Shown piece after piece: positions 45,282-52,947 of a DNA stretch of 64,000 nt (positions are counted from its first letter, which is position 1; each line of letters starts with the position of its first letter). The stretch is from an uncultured Veillonella sp. Lineage in GTDB: Bacteria; Bacillota; Negativicutes; Veillonellales; Veillonellaceae. The position numbers were made by a program, and so were the translations under genes. Below the pieces are notes generated by a model that saw only the letters and a list, made by a program, of their open reading frames with translations, did no database searches and was not told where the DNA came from. Location of the stretch: the NCBI RefSeq assembly GCF_900545795.1, contig NZ_URAR01000003.1, positions 62,001 through 126,000 of the forward strand, written 5' to 3'.

Positions 45282-46814
45282 TTAACCAAAAATCTCATCT
45301 AATTCTTCTATTGACTTTACAAGTTTATCCTCTTTAACGCCACAAGCCCTAGCAATTTCTAAAGATACATCCGCCCTTACTTTACCTGTACTAGTTTTAT
45401 ATTTTTGCAAAGCCATTTCGCAAGCCGCCCAATCATAGTGAACCATTCGCTCTACCATATCAGAAATTAACTTCGTAGTTTTTTCTATATTAGCTCCTAC
45501 TTGCTTTAAATATTCAAAACATGGATCTTCAAAAACTTTATTTAACCAACTCCCTACTTCATATCTATCAATTAAGTAAAAACCTGTTGCCATTGTAATT
45601 CCAGATACCAATCCTCCTAAAAAGGTACCGATTAAATCACCAAATGGTACTCCTACTAATTGCGCATCTAATGCAGCCGTAACTACACTGCCTAAAGCTA
45701 TACTGCCGCCAGTTATAATACATTTAATTAATGCCTCAATCCTATCCTCCCATGAAAGCTTCTCAGGATTAAAAACTAAAATACGAAATGCTTCTACAAC
45801 TGTTTTTCCTAATTGCATAATTAATCTAGCAACAGATTTTAGAGTACTTGTAAATGTATTAATCAGAGTTGTTACTAAGACCGAAATAATTCCTCCTAAA
45901 GCACCATTCTTAATATGATTCCACAACTCTTTTAATTTGGCTTTTGCATTACTAAATCCTAGTTTTATTCCCTCAACTAATTTAATTCTAAAAGCTTTAA
46001 GAGAATTAACTTCAGACCAACAATCAACGCACTTCTCTTTAATTCCAAACCAAATTTCAACAAGGAAAAAACCTAATCCTTGACGTATTGCCATTGTACT
46101 TCCAGCCTTTAATGCGGCAGTACCTGTATCTTTCCAAAACTTTTGACTTGTATAATATGTGGTATGTATGTCATTATTAATTGCGTTTCTTGCAATTTTA
46201 TCTTTACGTCGCATATTAGACTTAGTTCGTTTATTTAAGTTTTTACCTCTTCCCTCTACATACTCATCCACAGTTAATGCTTTTTTACTGCGATTTATAG
46301 AAGGATCGGTTCCTACTAAATTTTCACTTTTATTTGCTAAACTGGCCCCATCAACTTCTGCTAATACTCTTCCCGGGTCATTATGAATCTCATATGCAGA
46401 TACTACATGGTCTTGATCGACTTTGCCATTCCTAGCAATTCTTTTTCCTGTATACCCATCAAATAATGTTCCTTCTTTCTTTGAAATACTTATATTTCTA
46501 TTAGCAGCCCTATAGTCAGCATGAGAGTGATATTCTTTTGAGTCATATATACCTCTATTATTATATGCTTTCTTATTATTCTCATTTTTATAAGTCATTT
46601 GACTATCCTTGCCAATTTGTCTAACTGTATGTACAGTATCAACATCTCCTCCATGTTGATATGACGACAAACCATCTAAGCCAAATGTCGATATAGCTGT
46701 TTGTAAAATAGTTCTTTCATAACTTTTAAATAAATCTGATACCGTAGGCCTTCTTTTTAAAGCACCTTCCACAAAGCTCACTCCTTTACCAACTATTCCT
46801 CTAAATAAATACAT
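45282..46814 (-). CDS. HNH-like domain protein with C-terminal membrane segments
   Basis: 510 aa. A soluble N-terminal part holds an HNH/endonuclease VII-like core at about 115-180: FDGYTGKRI, GKVDQDHVVSAYEIHND (D133, D135, H136, H144) and NKSENLVGTDPSINRSKKA (N162, N165, N174, K177). This fits the D-H ... N ... N pattern of beta-beta-alpha-metal nucleases, but the Cys pairs of the zinc form are absent. From about 225 to 430 there are several amphipathic or hydrophobic stretches (LGGIISVLVTTLINTFTSTL; LIGTFLGGLVSGITMATGFY). The combination of nuclease-like and membrane parts parallels the 581-aa protein. The start has only a weak ribosome site and could lie slightly inside. Activity is inferred. 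Confidence 0.65.
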   Translation of the reverse strand: MYLFRGIVGKGVSFVEGALKRRPTVSDLFKSYERTILQTAISTFGLDGLSSYQHGGDVDTVHTVRQIGKDSQMTYKNENNKKAYNNRGIYDSKEYHSHADYRAANRNISISKKEGTLFDGYTGKRIARNGKVDQDHVVSAYEIHNDPGRVLAEVDGASLANKSENLVGTDPSINRSKKALTVDEYVEGRGKNLNKRTKSNMRRKDKIARNAINNDIHTTYYTSQKFWKDTGTAALKAGSTMAIRQGLGFFLVEIWFGIKEKCVDCWSEVNSLKAFRIKLVEGIKLGFSNAKAKLKELWNHIKNGALGGIISVLVTTLINTFTSTLKSVARLIMQLGKTVVEAFRILVFNPEKLSWEDRIEALIKCIITGGSIALGSVVTAALDAQLVGVPFGDLIGTFLGGLVSGITMATGFYLIDRYEVGSWLNKVFEDPCFEYLKQVGANIEKTTKLISDMVERMVHYDWAACEMALQKYKTSTGKVRADVSLEIARACGVKEDKLVKSIEELDEIFG

Positions 46815-46858
46815 AATTAACTCATAATAACGTCCCTAGATATAATCATAGAATAAAA

Positions 46859-48394
46859 TTACAATTCAGGTGTGGATGTATTCATTCCTCTATTAATCAT
46901 ATCTAATTTTAAACTTTCCAAATGGAAAAACACCGTATTTGATAATGCCTTATTTCGTTCATCTTGTATATAATCATATCGGTACGGCTTTAAACCAGGC
47001 CCTGTATAATATCTGTGAATCACAAACTCTTTTTTCTCGTTTTGACTATATGTCATATAGATTGGAAGTATTTGAGTTGTACCACGCCATTCACCATATT
47101 TTGCATCTGCATTGTTTTTATCTGCATCATTAACTACTAAACCAATTACTACAGAGTGATAGTTATTTTCTTTGTTTGGATATAACTTTCCATAACTAGA
47201 GAAAATATTTTCTTCTGTTGTTTTTCTAACATCAACTAAATTAAATACTTTATCGAATTTCTTATTATACCCATAAATGGTCATGCCATCACTTGTATTG
47301 GCTAATGCTATAAATCCATCATCATCAATCTTGGATGTTGCTAAAATATTAGCACTTACCCCCTTTACTCTTAAAACTGAAGATGCATCGTCTATGGAAT
47401 TTAATCCTTGCTTTTTTGCTTTTTCCATAGTTTCAGATAAGGCGTTATCCGATGAATCTTTAGCATTTGCTGCTATGACCCTATCGGCAGGAGTTAATGC
47501 TGGTGGATTATCAATTAAATAGCGAGTGTATAGACCTCCTGCTATCCCCCCTATAATCATAAGAGCACCTACTGCAATTCCTATTTTCCATTGATTTACT
47601 CGTTCGCGTTTTTTATAAGATAATACAATAATCGTAATACCTACAGCAATCACAACAACTAATCCAGCCACTGCTACAATTATGTTATAAGTATGATAAA
47701 TTCTAAATTGGGTTTTTATTTCTAAATCTTTTCCATCAACAATGGCTTTTTTCACATCCCAAGTCAATGTCATATCATTATTACTAACTTTGTCTGCATT
47801 ATTTGAGTCAGCACTATACGGTAAGTTAAGAGTAAATTCCGCCTTCATAGATTCGACTATTACAGCAACAGAGTTATCTACCATGCTATTAAGCTGATTA
47901 TTAACTTTATTTACCTCTCTAGCTTTTAACCCCCAATAAGGATCTCTTCTATTAAACTCTGGCTCTACAGCAAATTTAATATTTGATTTAGGTGCTTCGT
48001 AAGTTTGTCCTTTCATATATAAGTCAAATGAATACGTATCATATAAATAACCACGCTTCACTCTAACTCCACCATGATTTTCATCACCATTTAAAAGGTT
48101 AATCCCAGACTTAACTGCATCATTAATAGTTGTAAATCTTTTTTTCTCTGTTAAACCAGTATCAGTTCTATTTACATCATAGCCCAGTTTTCTCCCATTT
48201 TCAGCCTCTTCATCCAATGCTTGTTTTACCCCTGGGAACATATTCTTAGCGCTAGATGCTACCCCGACTTCATTAACAATACTGATACTTCCATCTTTGT
48301 TAACTGTATAATCTGAGCGTATTTCACCACACCCAGCACTAACTAACATAAATAAAAGCAAACTTCCTACACCCATCAATTTCATTAACCGCAT
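46859..48394 (-). CDS. Lipoprotein with two C-terminal-side membrane helices
   Basis: 511 aa. Lipoprotein signal LLLFMLVSAGC with the lipidated Cys at residue 22. The following region (SDYTVNKDGSISIVNEVGVA) is like LppM-type beta-rich secreted domains. Two transmembrane helices (about 235-260 IIVAVAGLVVVIAVGITIIV and about 270-292) lie mid-protein, and about 220 residues follow. If the lipid anchor is outside, the second helix would return the C-terminal domain to the outer side. Position in unit 1 suggests a surface or periplasmic partner of the membrane proteins. Function unknown. Confidence 0.65.
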   Translation of the reverse strand: MRLMKLMGVGSLLLFMLVSAGCGEIRSDYTVNKDGSISIVNEVGVASSAKNMFPGVKQALDEEAENGRKLGYDVNRTDTGLTEKKRFTTINDAVKSGINLLNGDENHGGVRVKRGYLYDTYSFDLYMKGQTYEAPKSNIKFAVEPEFNRRDPYWGLKAREVNKVNNQLNSMVDNSVAVIVESMKAEFTLNLPYSADSNNADKVSNNDMTLTWDVKKAIVDGKDLEIKTQFRIYHTYNIIVAVAGLVVVIAVGITIIVLSYKKRERVNQWKIGIAVGALMIIGGIAGGLYTRYLIDNPPALTPADRVIAANAKDSSDNALSETMEKAKKQGLNSIDDASSVLRVKGVSANILATSKIDDDGFIALANTSDGMTIYGYNKKFDKVFNLVDVRKTTEENIFSSYGKLYPNKENNYHSVVIGLVVNDADKNNADAKYGEWRGTTQILPIYMTYSQNEKKEFVIHRYYTGPGLKPYRYDYIQDERNKALSNTVFFHLESLKLDMINRGMNTSTPEL

Positions 48395-48570
48395 ATTAAT
48401 TTAACCCCTTAAAATTAATATATAAAACAAAAAAGTAATTACATATGTGTTTCTTTCTTGCTTATATTAAAATACAATAAAAACTTAAATAGAGTTAATT
48501 GTTCAATAAAATATAATTTTATATCCATTGCCCTAAAGTTCAAATTTAATTGATATTATAGTTTATTGGA

Positions 48571-49059
48571 CTAATATTGAGCCTCCTCCATAAAAATCTG
48601 CTTCTCCAAACGCTTTGAATTTATAATGAATCCTATAATAGGTATACCACTTATTAAAAACTCAGCTGCAGTACCAATTTGACTAGATGTAGCAAGTCCA
48701 GTTTTACACCATAATGCAAAGTGTTCACAATTGTTCCATAACAAATTGTAATCTGCAGTTCCTAACTTTGACTTAGCTCTTCTTACTGTTTCACTAGGTG
48801 AATAAAACTTATAATTCCCCTCATCAAATAATCCATAATCTTGGAAAAACGACAACAAATGCTCAGGGTTAATTGTAAATATAATATCTTCCCCTTTAAA
48901 CTTTGCTATGGTTGTTTCGGCGACCTTAGGTCGCCCCTCTATTTTATCTTTAATAGAAGATTCGTAATGAATAATTCTATTCCCTCCAACATATATCCCG
49001 TAATGTTCATAACCGGTTCTTTTACAAAAAACAATATCGCCAGGTACTATTCTCCTCAT
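48571..49059 (-). CDS. LRAT/NlpC-P60-like cysteine enzyme with C-terminal membrane helix
   Basis: 162 aa. The LRAT (H-rev107-like) pattern is clear: H19 in GYEHYGIYVGGNRIIHY (with H31) and catalytic-type C111 in NLLWNNCEHFALWCKTG. Members are thiol acyltransferases or phospholipases, part of the NlpC/P60 superfamily. A hydrophobic C-terminal segment (AEFLISGIPIIGFIIN) suggests anchoring in the membrane, as in eukaryotic family members. ATG behind AAAGGAGC. First gene of unit 1, led by an island promoter at 49132-49160. A plausible role is lipid or protein deacylation in the locus; inference. Confidence 0.75.
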   Translation of the reverse strand: MRRIVPGDIVFCKRTGYEHYGIYVGGNRIIHYESSIKDKIEGRPKVAETTIAKFKGEDIIFTINPEHLLSFFQDYGLFDEGNYKFYSPSETVRRAKSKLGTADYNLLWNNCEHFALWCKTGLATSSQIGTAAEFLISGIPIIGFIINSKRLEKQIFMEEAQY

Positions 49060-49131
49060 ACTAAGCTCCTTTAGCTAAAATATTTTAAAACTAAGAGATT
49101 ACTATGTACATCACCTCATTACTTATTCACA

Positions 49132-49160
49132 ATTATATCAATAACACTTTACATTGAAAA
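49132..49160 (-). promoter_or_regulatory. Island promoter, unit 1
   Basis: Minus-strand -35 TTTTCA (49155-49160), 17-bp spacer, -10 TATAAT (49132-49137). Near-copy of the promoter at 41616-41644, including the spacer. Confidence 0.65.
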
Positions 49161-49328
49161 ATTTATAGCTTTAAAAATCTTTTACTTGAAAATAAGGCTA
49201 TAAATCATTTTTCCATATCATATCACTTTCCATATGCTTACTTTTTAATTAAGCTTACTAGTAAGAAAAGCACTTTAAAGCCTTTAGATATGGGCACTTT
49301 TATGTAATCATATTTTATCGTAAGAGGT

Positions 49329-49344
49329 AGACAGAGCTCTGTCT
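49329..49344. promoter_or_regulatory. Perfect 16-bp palindrome, unit 1
   Basis: AGACAGAGCTCTGTCT is its own reverse complement. It lies 169 bp upstream of the unit 1 -35 box. Related copies occur at 41816 and 44279, each preceded on the minus strand by a TTTTA-type stretch. Likely site of a dimeric regulator. Confidence 0.6.
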
Positions 49345-49408
49345 TAGTAAAATATATAAAATATATTTTTTACTCTTAAAGAAATCAAGTAAAAATGCCA
49401 AAAAAACA

Positions 49409-49444
49409 AGGCGTATTATGACTTTAATTAGCCACAATACGCCT
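49409..49444 (-). terminator. Island hairpin at right edge
   Basis: AGGCGTATTATGACT-type left arm pairs with the right arm ending AATACGCCT, then TTGTTTTTTT on the minus strand. Same family as 41904 and 44341. Confidence 0.8.
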
Positions 49445-49450
49445 AAAGAA

Positions 49451-49476
49451 AAAAGCCTCCCATTTAGGAGGCTTTT
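49451..49476 (-). terminator. Terminator after the rubredoxin gene
   Basis: AAAAGCCTCC-C-ATTTA-GGAGGCTTTT stem-loop with T6 on the minus strand, 26 bp past the rubredoxin stop. Confidence 0.88.
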
Positions 49477-49501
49477 CTTAAACAAGTATTACTTGTTGTT
49501 A

Positions 49502-49636
49502 TTACATTTTTTCGAATTGATCTTTGCCTACACCGCAAACTGGGCATAAGTAATCAGCTGGTTGATCTTCGAACTTAACACCTTCAACTGCTTCGTCATA
49601 GATCCAACCACATACTACGCATACATATTTATCCAT
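49502..49636 (-). CDS. Rubredoxin
   Basis: 44-aa electron carrier with one iron bound by four Cys: C6 and C9 in CVVCGWIYD, C31 and C34 in CPVCGVGKD. The protein begins MDKYVCVVCGW and ends DQFEKM, slightly shorter than the usual 52-54 residues. ATG behind AAAGGAGGCAAGTGAAG. It has its own terminator, so it is monocistronic. In anaerobes rubredoxin serves oxygen and superoxide detoxification; no partner is adjacent. Confidence 0.95.
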   Translation of the reverse strand: MDKYVCVVCGWIYDEAVEGVKFEDQPADYLCPVCGVGKDQFEKM

Positions 49637-50165
49637 CTTCACTTGCCTCCTTTCACTTTTAATAGACACTCTATCTATGAATTAAGTGTATCACAAACAT
49701 CGATAATATTCAATATCTTTTTTCTAATTTTACATTTTTTTAAAACCCTTATTTTATCTAGGTTTTTAGCCCTTTTTCAAGTTCTTAAAATAATTTTTTT
49801 GCTTAATTAGAAAAACTATACCTCTCACTTTTCAGCCTATATTATTTACTCATTTCCGGCTCATAAGGCACACATGAAAAGAGGCATATTATGCACGCTC
49901 CTACAAGATAAAATTAAAATACAAAAATTTAATCTCTCCAACTACTCAATCTACACATTAATTCAATATATCAGTCAAACGTCTCAATCCTGTCCTACTA
50001 TAACATAAAGGCAACGAATATATAATTTCCTATATCTAGATTTTTCTATATTTTTTCTTAAAAATCTTTTATAATATAAGAGTAGTTAATATTAATTTTC
50101 AGTTACTTCATTTTAGTAATGAAAACTCCAACTTACACCATCCTATTTAATAAAAGGAGGCTTTT
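49637..50165. other. Gap between divergent rubredoxin and FabK-like genes
   Basis: About 530 bp, AT-rich. A -10 like TATAAT lies near 50070 on the plus strand without a strong -35, and TTACT-N7-AGTAA forms a small inverted repeat near 50105-50121. No RNA gene or small ORF was recognised. Confidence 0.4.
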
Positions 50166-51107
50166 ATGCAAACAAAATTAACCGAATTATTAGGTATTCA
50201 ATATCCCATCATCCAAGGAGCTATGGCTTGGACATCTGAACATAAATTAGCTGCTGCCGTAGCCAATGCTGGCGCTACTGGCGTTATTGCATCAGGCGGT
50301 CGCACTGCCTATTGGGTACGTCAAGAAATCCGCAATACTAAAGCACTTACAGATAAACCATTTGGTATCAATTTAATGCTCATGGCAGATAATGTGCAAG
50401 AAATTGTAGATGTAATTTTAGAAGAAAAACCTGCCTTCGTAACTCTTGGCGCAGGCAATCCCGTACCATTTATCGAACCTTTACAATCTGCCGGAATTAA
50501 AGTTATTCCTGTAGTTCCTAATGTAAAATTAGCTAAGCGCGTTGCCGCTGCTGGTGCCGATGCTCTCATCGTTGAAGGCCTCGAAGCAGGCGGTCACATT
50601 GGTACACAAACAACTATGGCCCTCATGGAAAATGTGTTACCAGAAGTGTCAATTCCTGTCATCATCGCCGGTGGTATTGCGGATGGTCGCGCCTTAGCCG
50701 CTGCCCTCTTAATGGGCGCCGAAGGTGTTCAAATGGGTTCTCGTTTTATCCTAGCTGAAGAATGCCAAATGCATGACAATTGTAAAGAAGCCATCATTAA
50801 TGCTGTCGATACAGACTCTGCCGTTACTGGCCTTATGAGCGGTCATGGTGGTGTGCGTTCCTTAAAAAGCGAATTTACAGCTAAATATTTAGAGCTTGAA
50901 AAAAATGGTGCTCCTAAAGACGAACTAACTACGCTAGCTAAAGGCACTAATAAACTAGCTGCTGTTGATGGCGACATTGTGAACGGTGCTGTCCAATGTG
51001 GTTTAAGCTTAAATCGCCTTACTAAGGTAGAACCTGCCAAAGTTATTGTAGACACTGTTATTGAAGAAGCTAAAACGGCCATTAAAAGCGCTCAACGTTT
51101 TATTTAA
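50166..51107 (+). CDS. FabK/nitronate monooxygenase-like FMN enzyme, orphan copy
   Basis: 313 aa, close in length and motif to the FabK of the fab operon: YPIIQGAMAWTSEHKLAAAV, LGAGNPVPFIEPLQ, EGLEAGGHIGTQ with the family His, VIIAGGIADGRALAAALLMG and GAEGVQMGSRFILAEEC. It could be a second enoyl-ACP reductase or a nitronate monooxygenase; sequence alone does not decide. AAAGGAGG precedes the ATG. It stands outside the fab operon, with a gamma-carbonic-anhydrase-like gene downstream. Confidence 0.78.
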   Translation: MQTKLTELLGIQYPIIQGAMAWTSEHKLAAAVANAGATGVIASGGRTAYWVRQEIRNTKALTDKPFGINLMLMADNVQEIVDVILEEKPAFVTLGAGNPVPFIEPLQSAGIKVIPVVPNVKLAKRVAAAGADALIVEGLEAGGHIGTQTTMALMENVLPEVSIPVIIAGGIADGRALAAALLMGAEGVQMGSRFILAEECQMHDNCKEAIINAVDTDSAVTGLMSGHGGVRSLKSEFTAKYLELEKNGAPKDELTTLAKGTNKLAAVDGDIVNGAVQCGLSLNRLTKVEPAKVIVDTVIEEAKTAIKSAQRFI

Positions 51108-51235
51108 TATAAAAACTTGATATACTAATATTGATATAAAGCCCATGCTATTTTGCGCACTGCGCACCATTAGTAGGGCCTATTCAAAACTACTATCAAG
51201 ATACTGTATCAATACGTAGAACGGAGATGTCAATC

Positions 51236-51781
51236 ATGATGCGTTTTAATGGAAAATATCCAAAATTAGATAAAAAAAGCCATGTTATGCCTAGTGCACA
51301 GTTAATTGGCGACGTAGAATTAAAAGAATATGCTTCTGTATGGTTTAATGTGACTGTGCGAGGGGATATTAATAAAATCGTTATAGGCCGCTATACTAAT
51401 GTGCAAGATAATGCAGTGCTCCATGTAGATTCCGATAAAGCTTGCATTCTCGGGGATTTTGTAACTGTTGGCCATACAGCTATCGTACATGCCTCCACTA
51501 TCGAAGACAATGTTCTTATTGGCATGGGATCCGTTGTTCTCAGCGGTTGCCATATTGGCACAGGCTCTATTATTGCAGCCGGCGCTGTAGTATTAGAAAA
51601 TACAACGATTCCACCACATTCCTTAGTTGTGGGCTGCCCTGCGAAAGTCATTCGCACAGACGAAACACAGATTAAGCGCATTCACAACCAAGCGTTAAAG
51701 TACAAGCAATTGTGGACTGAAAAATATGGCTTCCTTCCTGATGCAGATGGCGAAACTTATGATGGTTCAACTATCGTCTAG
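51236..51781 (+). CDS. Gamma-carbonic-anhydrase-like hexapeptide protein
   Basis: About 181 aa left-handed beta-helix protein. Hexapeptide repeats begin near SAQLIGDVELKEYASVWFNV, with RGDINKIVIGRYTNVQDNAV and the metal-site histidines in VLHVDSD, GHTAIVHAS and CHIGTGS-like positions as in gamma-CA/YrdA proteins. Members bind zinc or iron; carbonic anhydrase activity varies. I start at the ATG at 51236 because CGGAG sits 9 bp before it; an ATG three codons upstream abuts that site. It may be cotranscribed with the FabK-like gene. Confidence 0.82.
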   Translation: MMRFNGKYPKLDKKSHVMPSAQLIGDVELKEYASVWFNVTVRGDINKIVIGRYTNVQDNAVLHVDSDKACILGDFVTVGHTAIVHASTIEDNVLIGMGSVVLSGCHIGTGSIIAAGAVVLENTTIPPHSLVVGCPAKVIRTDETQIKRIHNQALKYKQLWTEKYGFLPDADGETYDGSTIV

Positions 51782-51807
51782 AATAAGCGTTAAAATTTAA
51801 TATATAA

Positions 51808-51868
51808 ATAGGCCACCCTAAGACTTGCTTTATTTCGTAAGTCTTAGAGTGGCCTTATTTTTATTTCT
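51808..51868. terminator. Bidirectional terminator between convergent genes
   Basis: GGCCACCCTAAGACTT pairs with AAGTCTTAGAGTGGCC, with an 11-nt loop and T-rich or A-rich flanks on both sides. Confidence 0.9.
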
Positions 51869-52184
51869 CCTCATCTAACTGTGGAATCCCTAAGGTAAAG
51901 TGAACCACAACCTCTGGATACCCTTCTACAGGAATCCATCCTCGCAATTTATCAGCGCTAGGGCGATCAACTTGTGCGGCCTGCTGTTTCAACGCTGCAA
52001 ACTTCTTACAATTTCGATGAATCTCAGGGCTACCTACACGAGCACAATTCCCTTCAGCTACAAAGCCAAATGCAGCCGCCTTTTCATTAACTGCTAATAC
52101 TTTATTTTTACTATCGATTAAACGAACCATCCCTGGAAAATTATCCCACATCTGATGAAAATTCTTTATTAATTCTTCGTACAT
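51861..52184 (-). CDS. Small PAS-like protein
   Basis: 107 aa. The first half (FPGMVRLIDSKNKVLAVNEK) is like the start of a PAS domain, with AFGFVAEGNCARVGSPEIHR and NCKKFAALKQ adding two Cys in the middle. Too short for a full PAS sensor with an output domain; it may bind a cofactor or a redox ligand. ATG behind GGAGAGAG, 55 bp after nrdG, so it could belong to the nrdDG unit. Function unknown. Confidence 0.55.
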   Translation of the reverse strand: MYEELIKNFHQMWDNFPGMVRLIDSKNKVLAVNEKAAAFGFVAEGNCARVGSPEIHRNCKKFAALKQQAAQVDRPSADKLRGWIPVEGYPEVVVHFTLGIPQLDEEK

Positions 52185-52239
52185 CTCTCTCCTTATAAGT
52201 CTCCGTATATGCCTCTGCCCTTATAATTGCCAATGCGAC

Positions 52240-52737
52240 CTAATTCATAGCAATAACGATATCCCCCTGCGCCAAGCTCTTTTTCACGTCAATAATACGT
52301 TGATTCTTAGACCCTCTAAAGCGAAGGCTCGGATCTTTTAATTCATCAACAAAACGGCCATCTACTAAGATATCGCATTGTTCAAGTAAGGCCTTCTTGG
52401 CTTCACAGGCAATAAGTTGCTCCCAAGTATACCCTGAATAGGCCCAAATGTCTTTTGTAGGGGCCGCTTCTCTCACTTTTTGAACAACTGGTAAAAGTCC
52501 ATCTACATTTTGAAAGGGCTCTCCACCAAGCAAAGTTAGGCCTGCCACATTAGGATCTGTTACATAAGAAAGAACTTCGGCTGTCTCCTTATCAGTCCAT
52601 AACTGACCTGCCTCAGGATTTTGATATTCTTCATTGAAACAATTAAAACATTTATGAGTACAACCAGTTACAAAAATGGATGTGCGAATGCCGGAGCCAT
52701 TAGCAATATCGTATTTTCTAATCTGACCATAATTCAT
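52240..52737 (-). CDS. nrdG: Anaerobic ribonucleotide reductase activating protein
   Basis: Radical SAM enzyme that generates the glycyl radical on NrdD. 165 aa: CTHKCFNCFN (CxxxCxxC cluster motif), TLLGGEPFQN (SAM-binding GGE), and DIWAYSGYTWEQL. Usual length. ATG behind GGAGGCG. It lies downstream of nrdD with a terminator-like hairpin between, so read-through or its own promoter is needed. Confidence 0.95.
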   Translation of the reverse strand: MNYGQIRKYDIANGSGIRTSIFVTGCTHKCFNCFNEEYQNPEAGQLWTDKETAEVLSYVTDPNVAGLTLLGGEPFQNVDGLLPVVQKVREAAPTKDIWAYSGYTWEQLIACEAKKALLEQCDILVDGRFVDELKDPSLRFRGSKNQRIIDVKKSLAQGDIVIAMN

Positions 52738-52893
52738 AATTTCGCCTCCAAACTACTAGTTTAACTCCTATTTGAGCACTACTTAATCACGAGTCTATAA
52801 CTCTATCCCTTTTCCAATCTTTTCTCTATATTTTTCTATGTTTTTTTATGTTTTCTCTATATTTTTCAATATATTGAATCCCTTTATAGATAA

Positions 52894-52927
52894 AATAACA
52901 GGTCATGCTATACATGACCTGTTATTT
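52894..52927 (-). terminator. Hairpin between nrdD and nrdG
   Basis: AATAACAGGTCATG pairs with CATGACCTGTTATT, then TTTATC on the minus strand. It probably sets the nrdD:nrdG transcript ratio. Confidence 0.75.
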
Positions 52928-52947
52928 ATTTTTATATGCTAACTGTG

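Larger units (their letters stand above)
49060..49501. other. Control region upstream of the LRAT-like gene
   Basis: About 440 bp containing the unit 1 promoter, the perfect palindrome and two back-to-back terminators, described separately. It marks the right edge of the island. No integrase or repeat that would define an attachment site was seen. Confidence 0.5.

Noticed and set aside
34800..49059. Prophage or integrative element
   Set aside because: No integrase, phage structural, conjugation or replication gene and no flanking tRNA or attachment repeats were seen.
49329..49344. LexA/SOS box for the island palindrome
   Set aside because: Gram-positive LexA sites are of the GAAC-N4-GTTC type; AGACAGAGCTCTGTCT does not fit.
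50166..51107. Second enoyl-ACP reductase gene named fabK
   Set aside because: Motifs do not separate FabK from nitronate monooxygenase and the gene is outside the fab operon, so no symbol was given.
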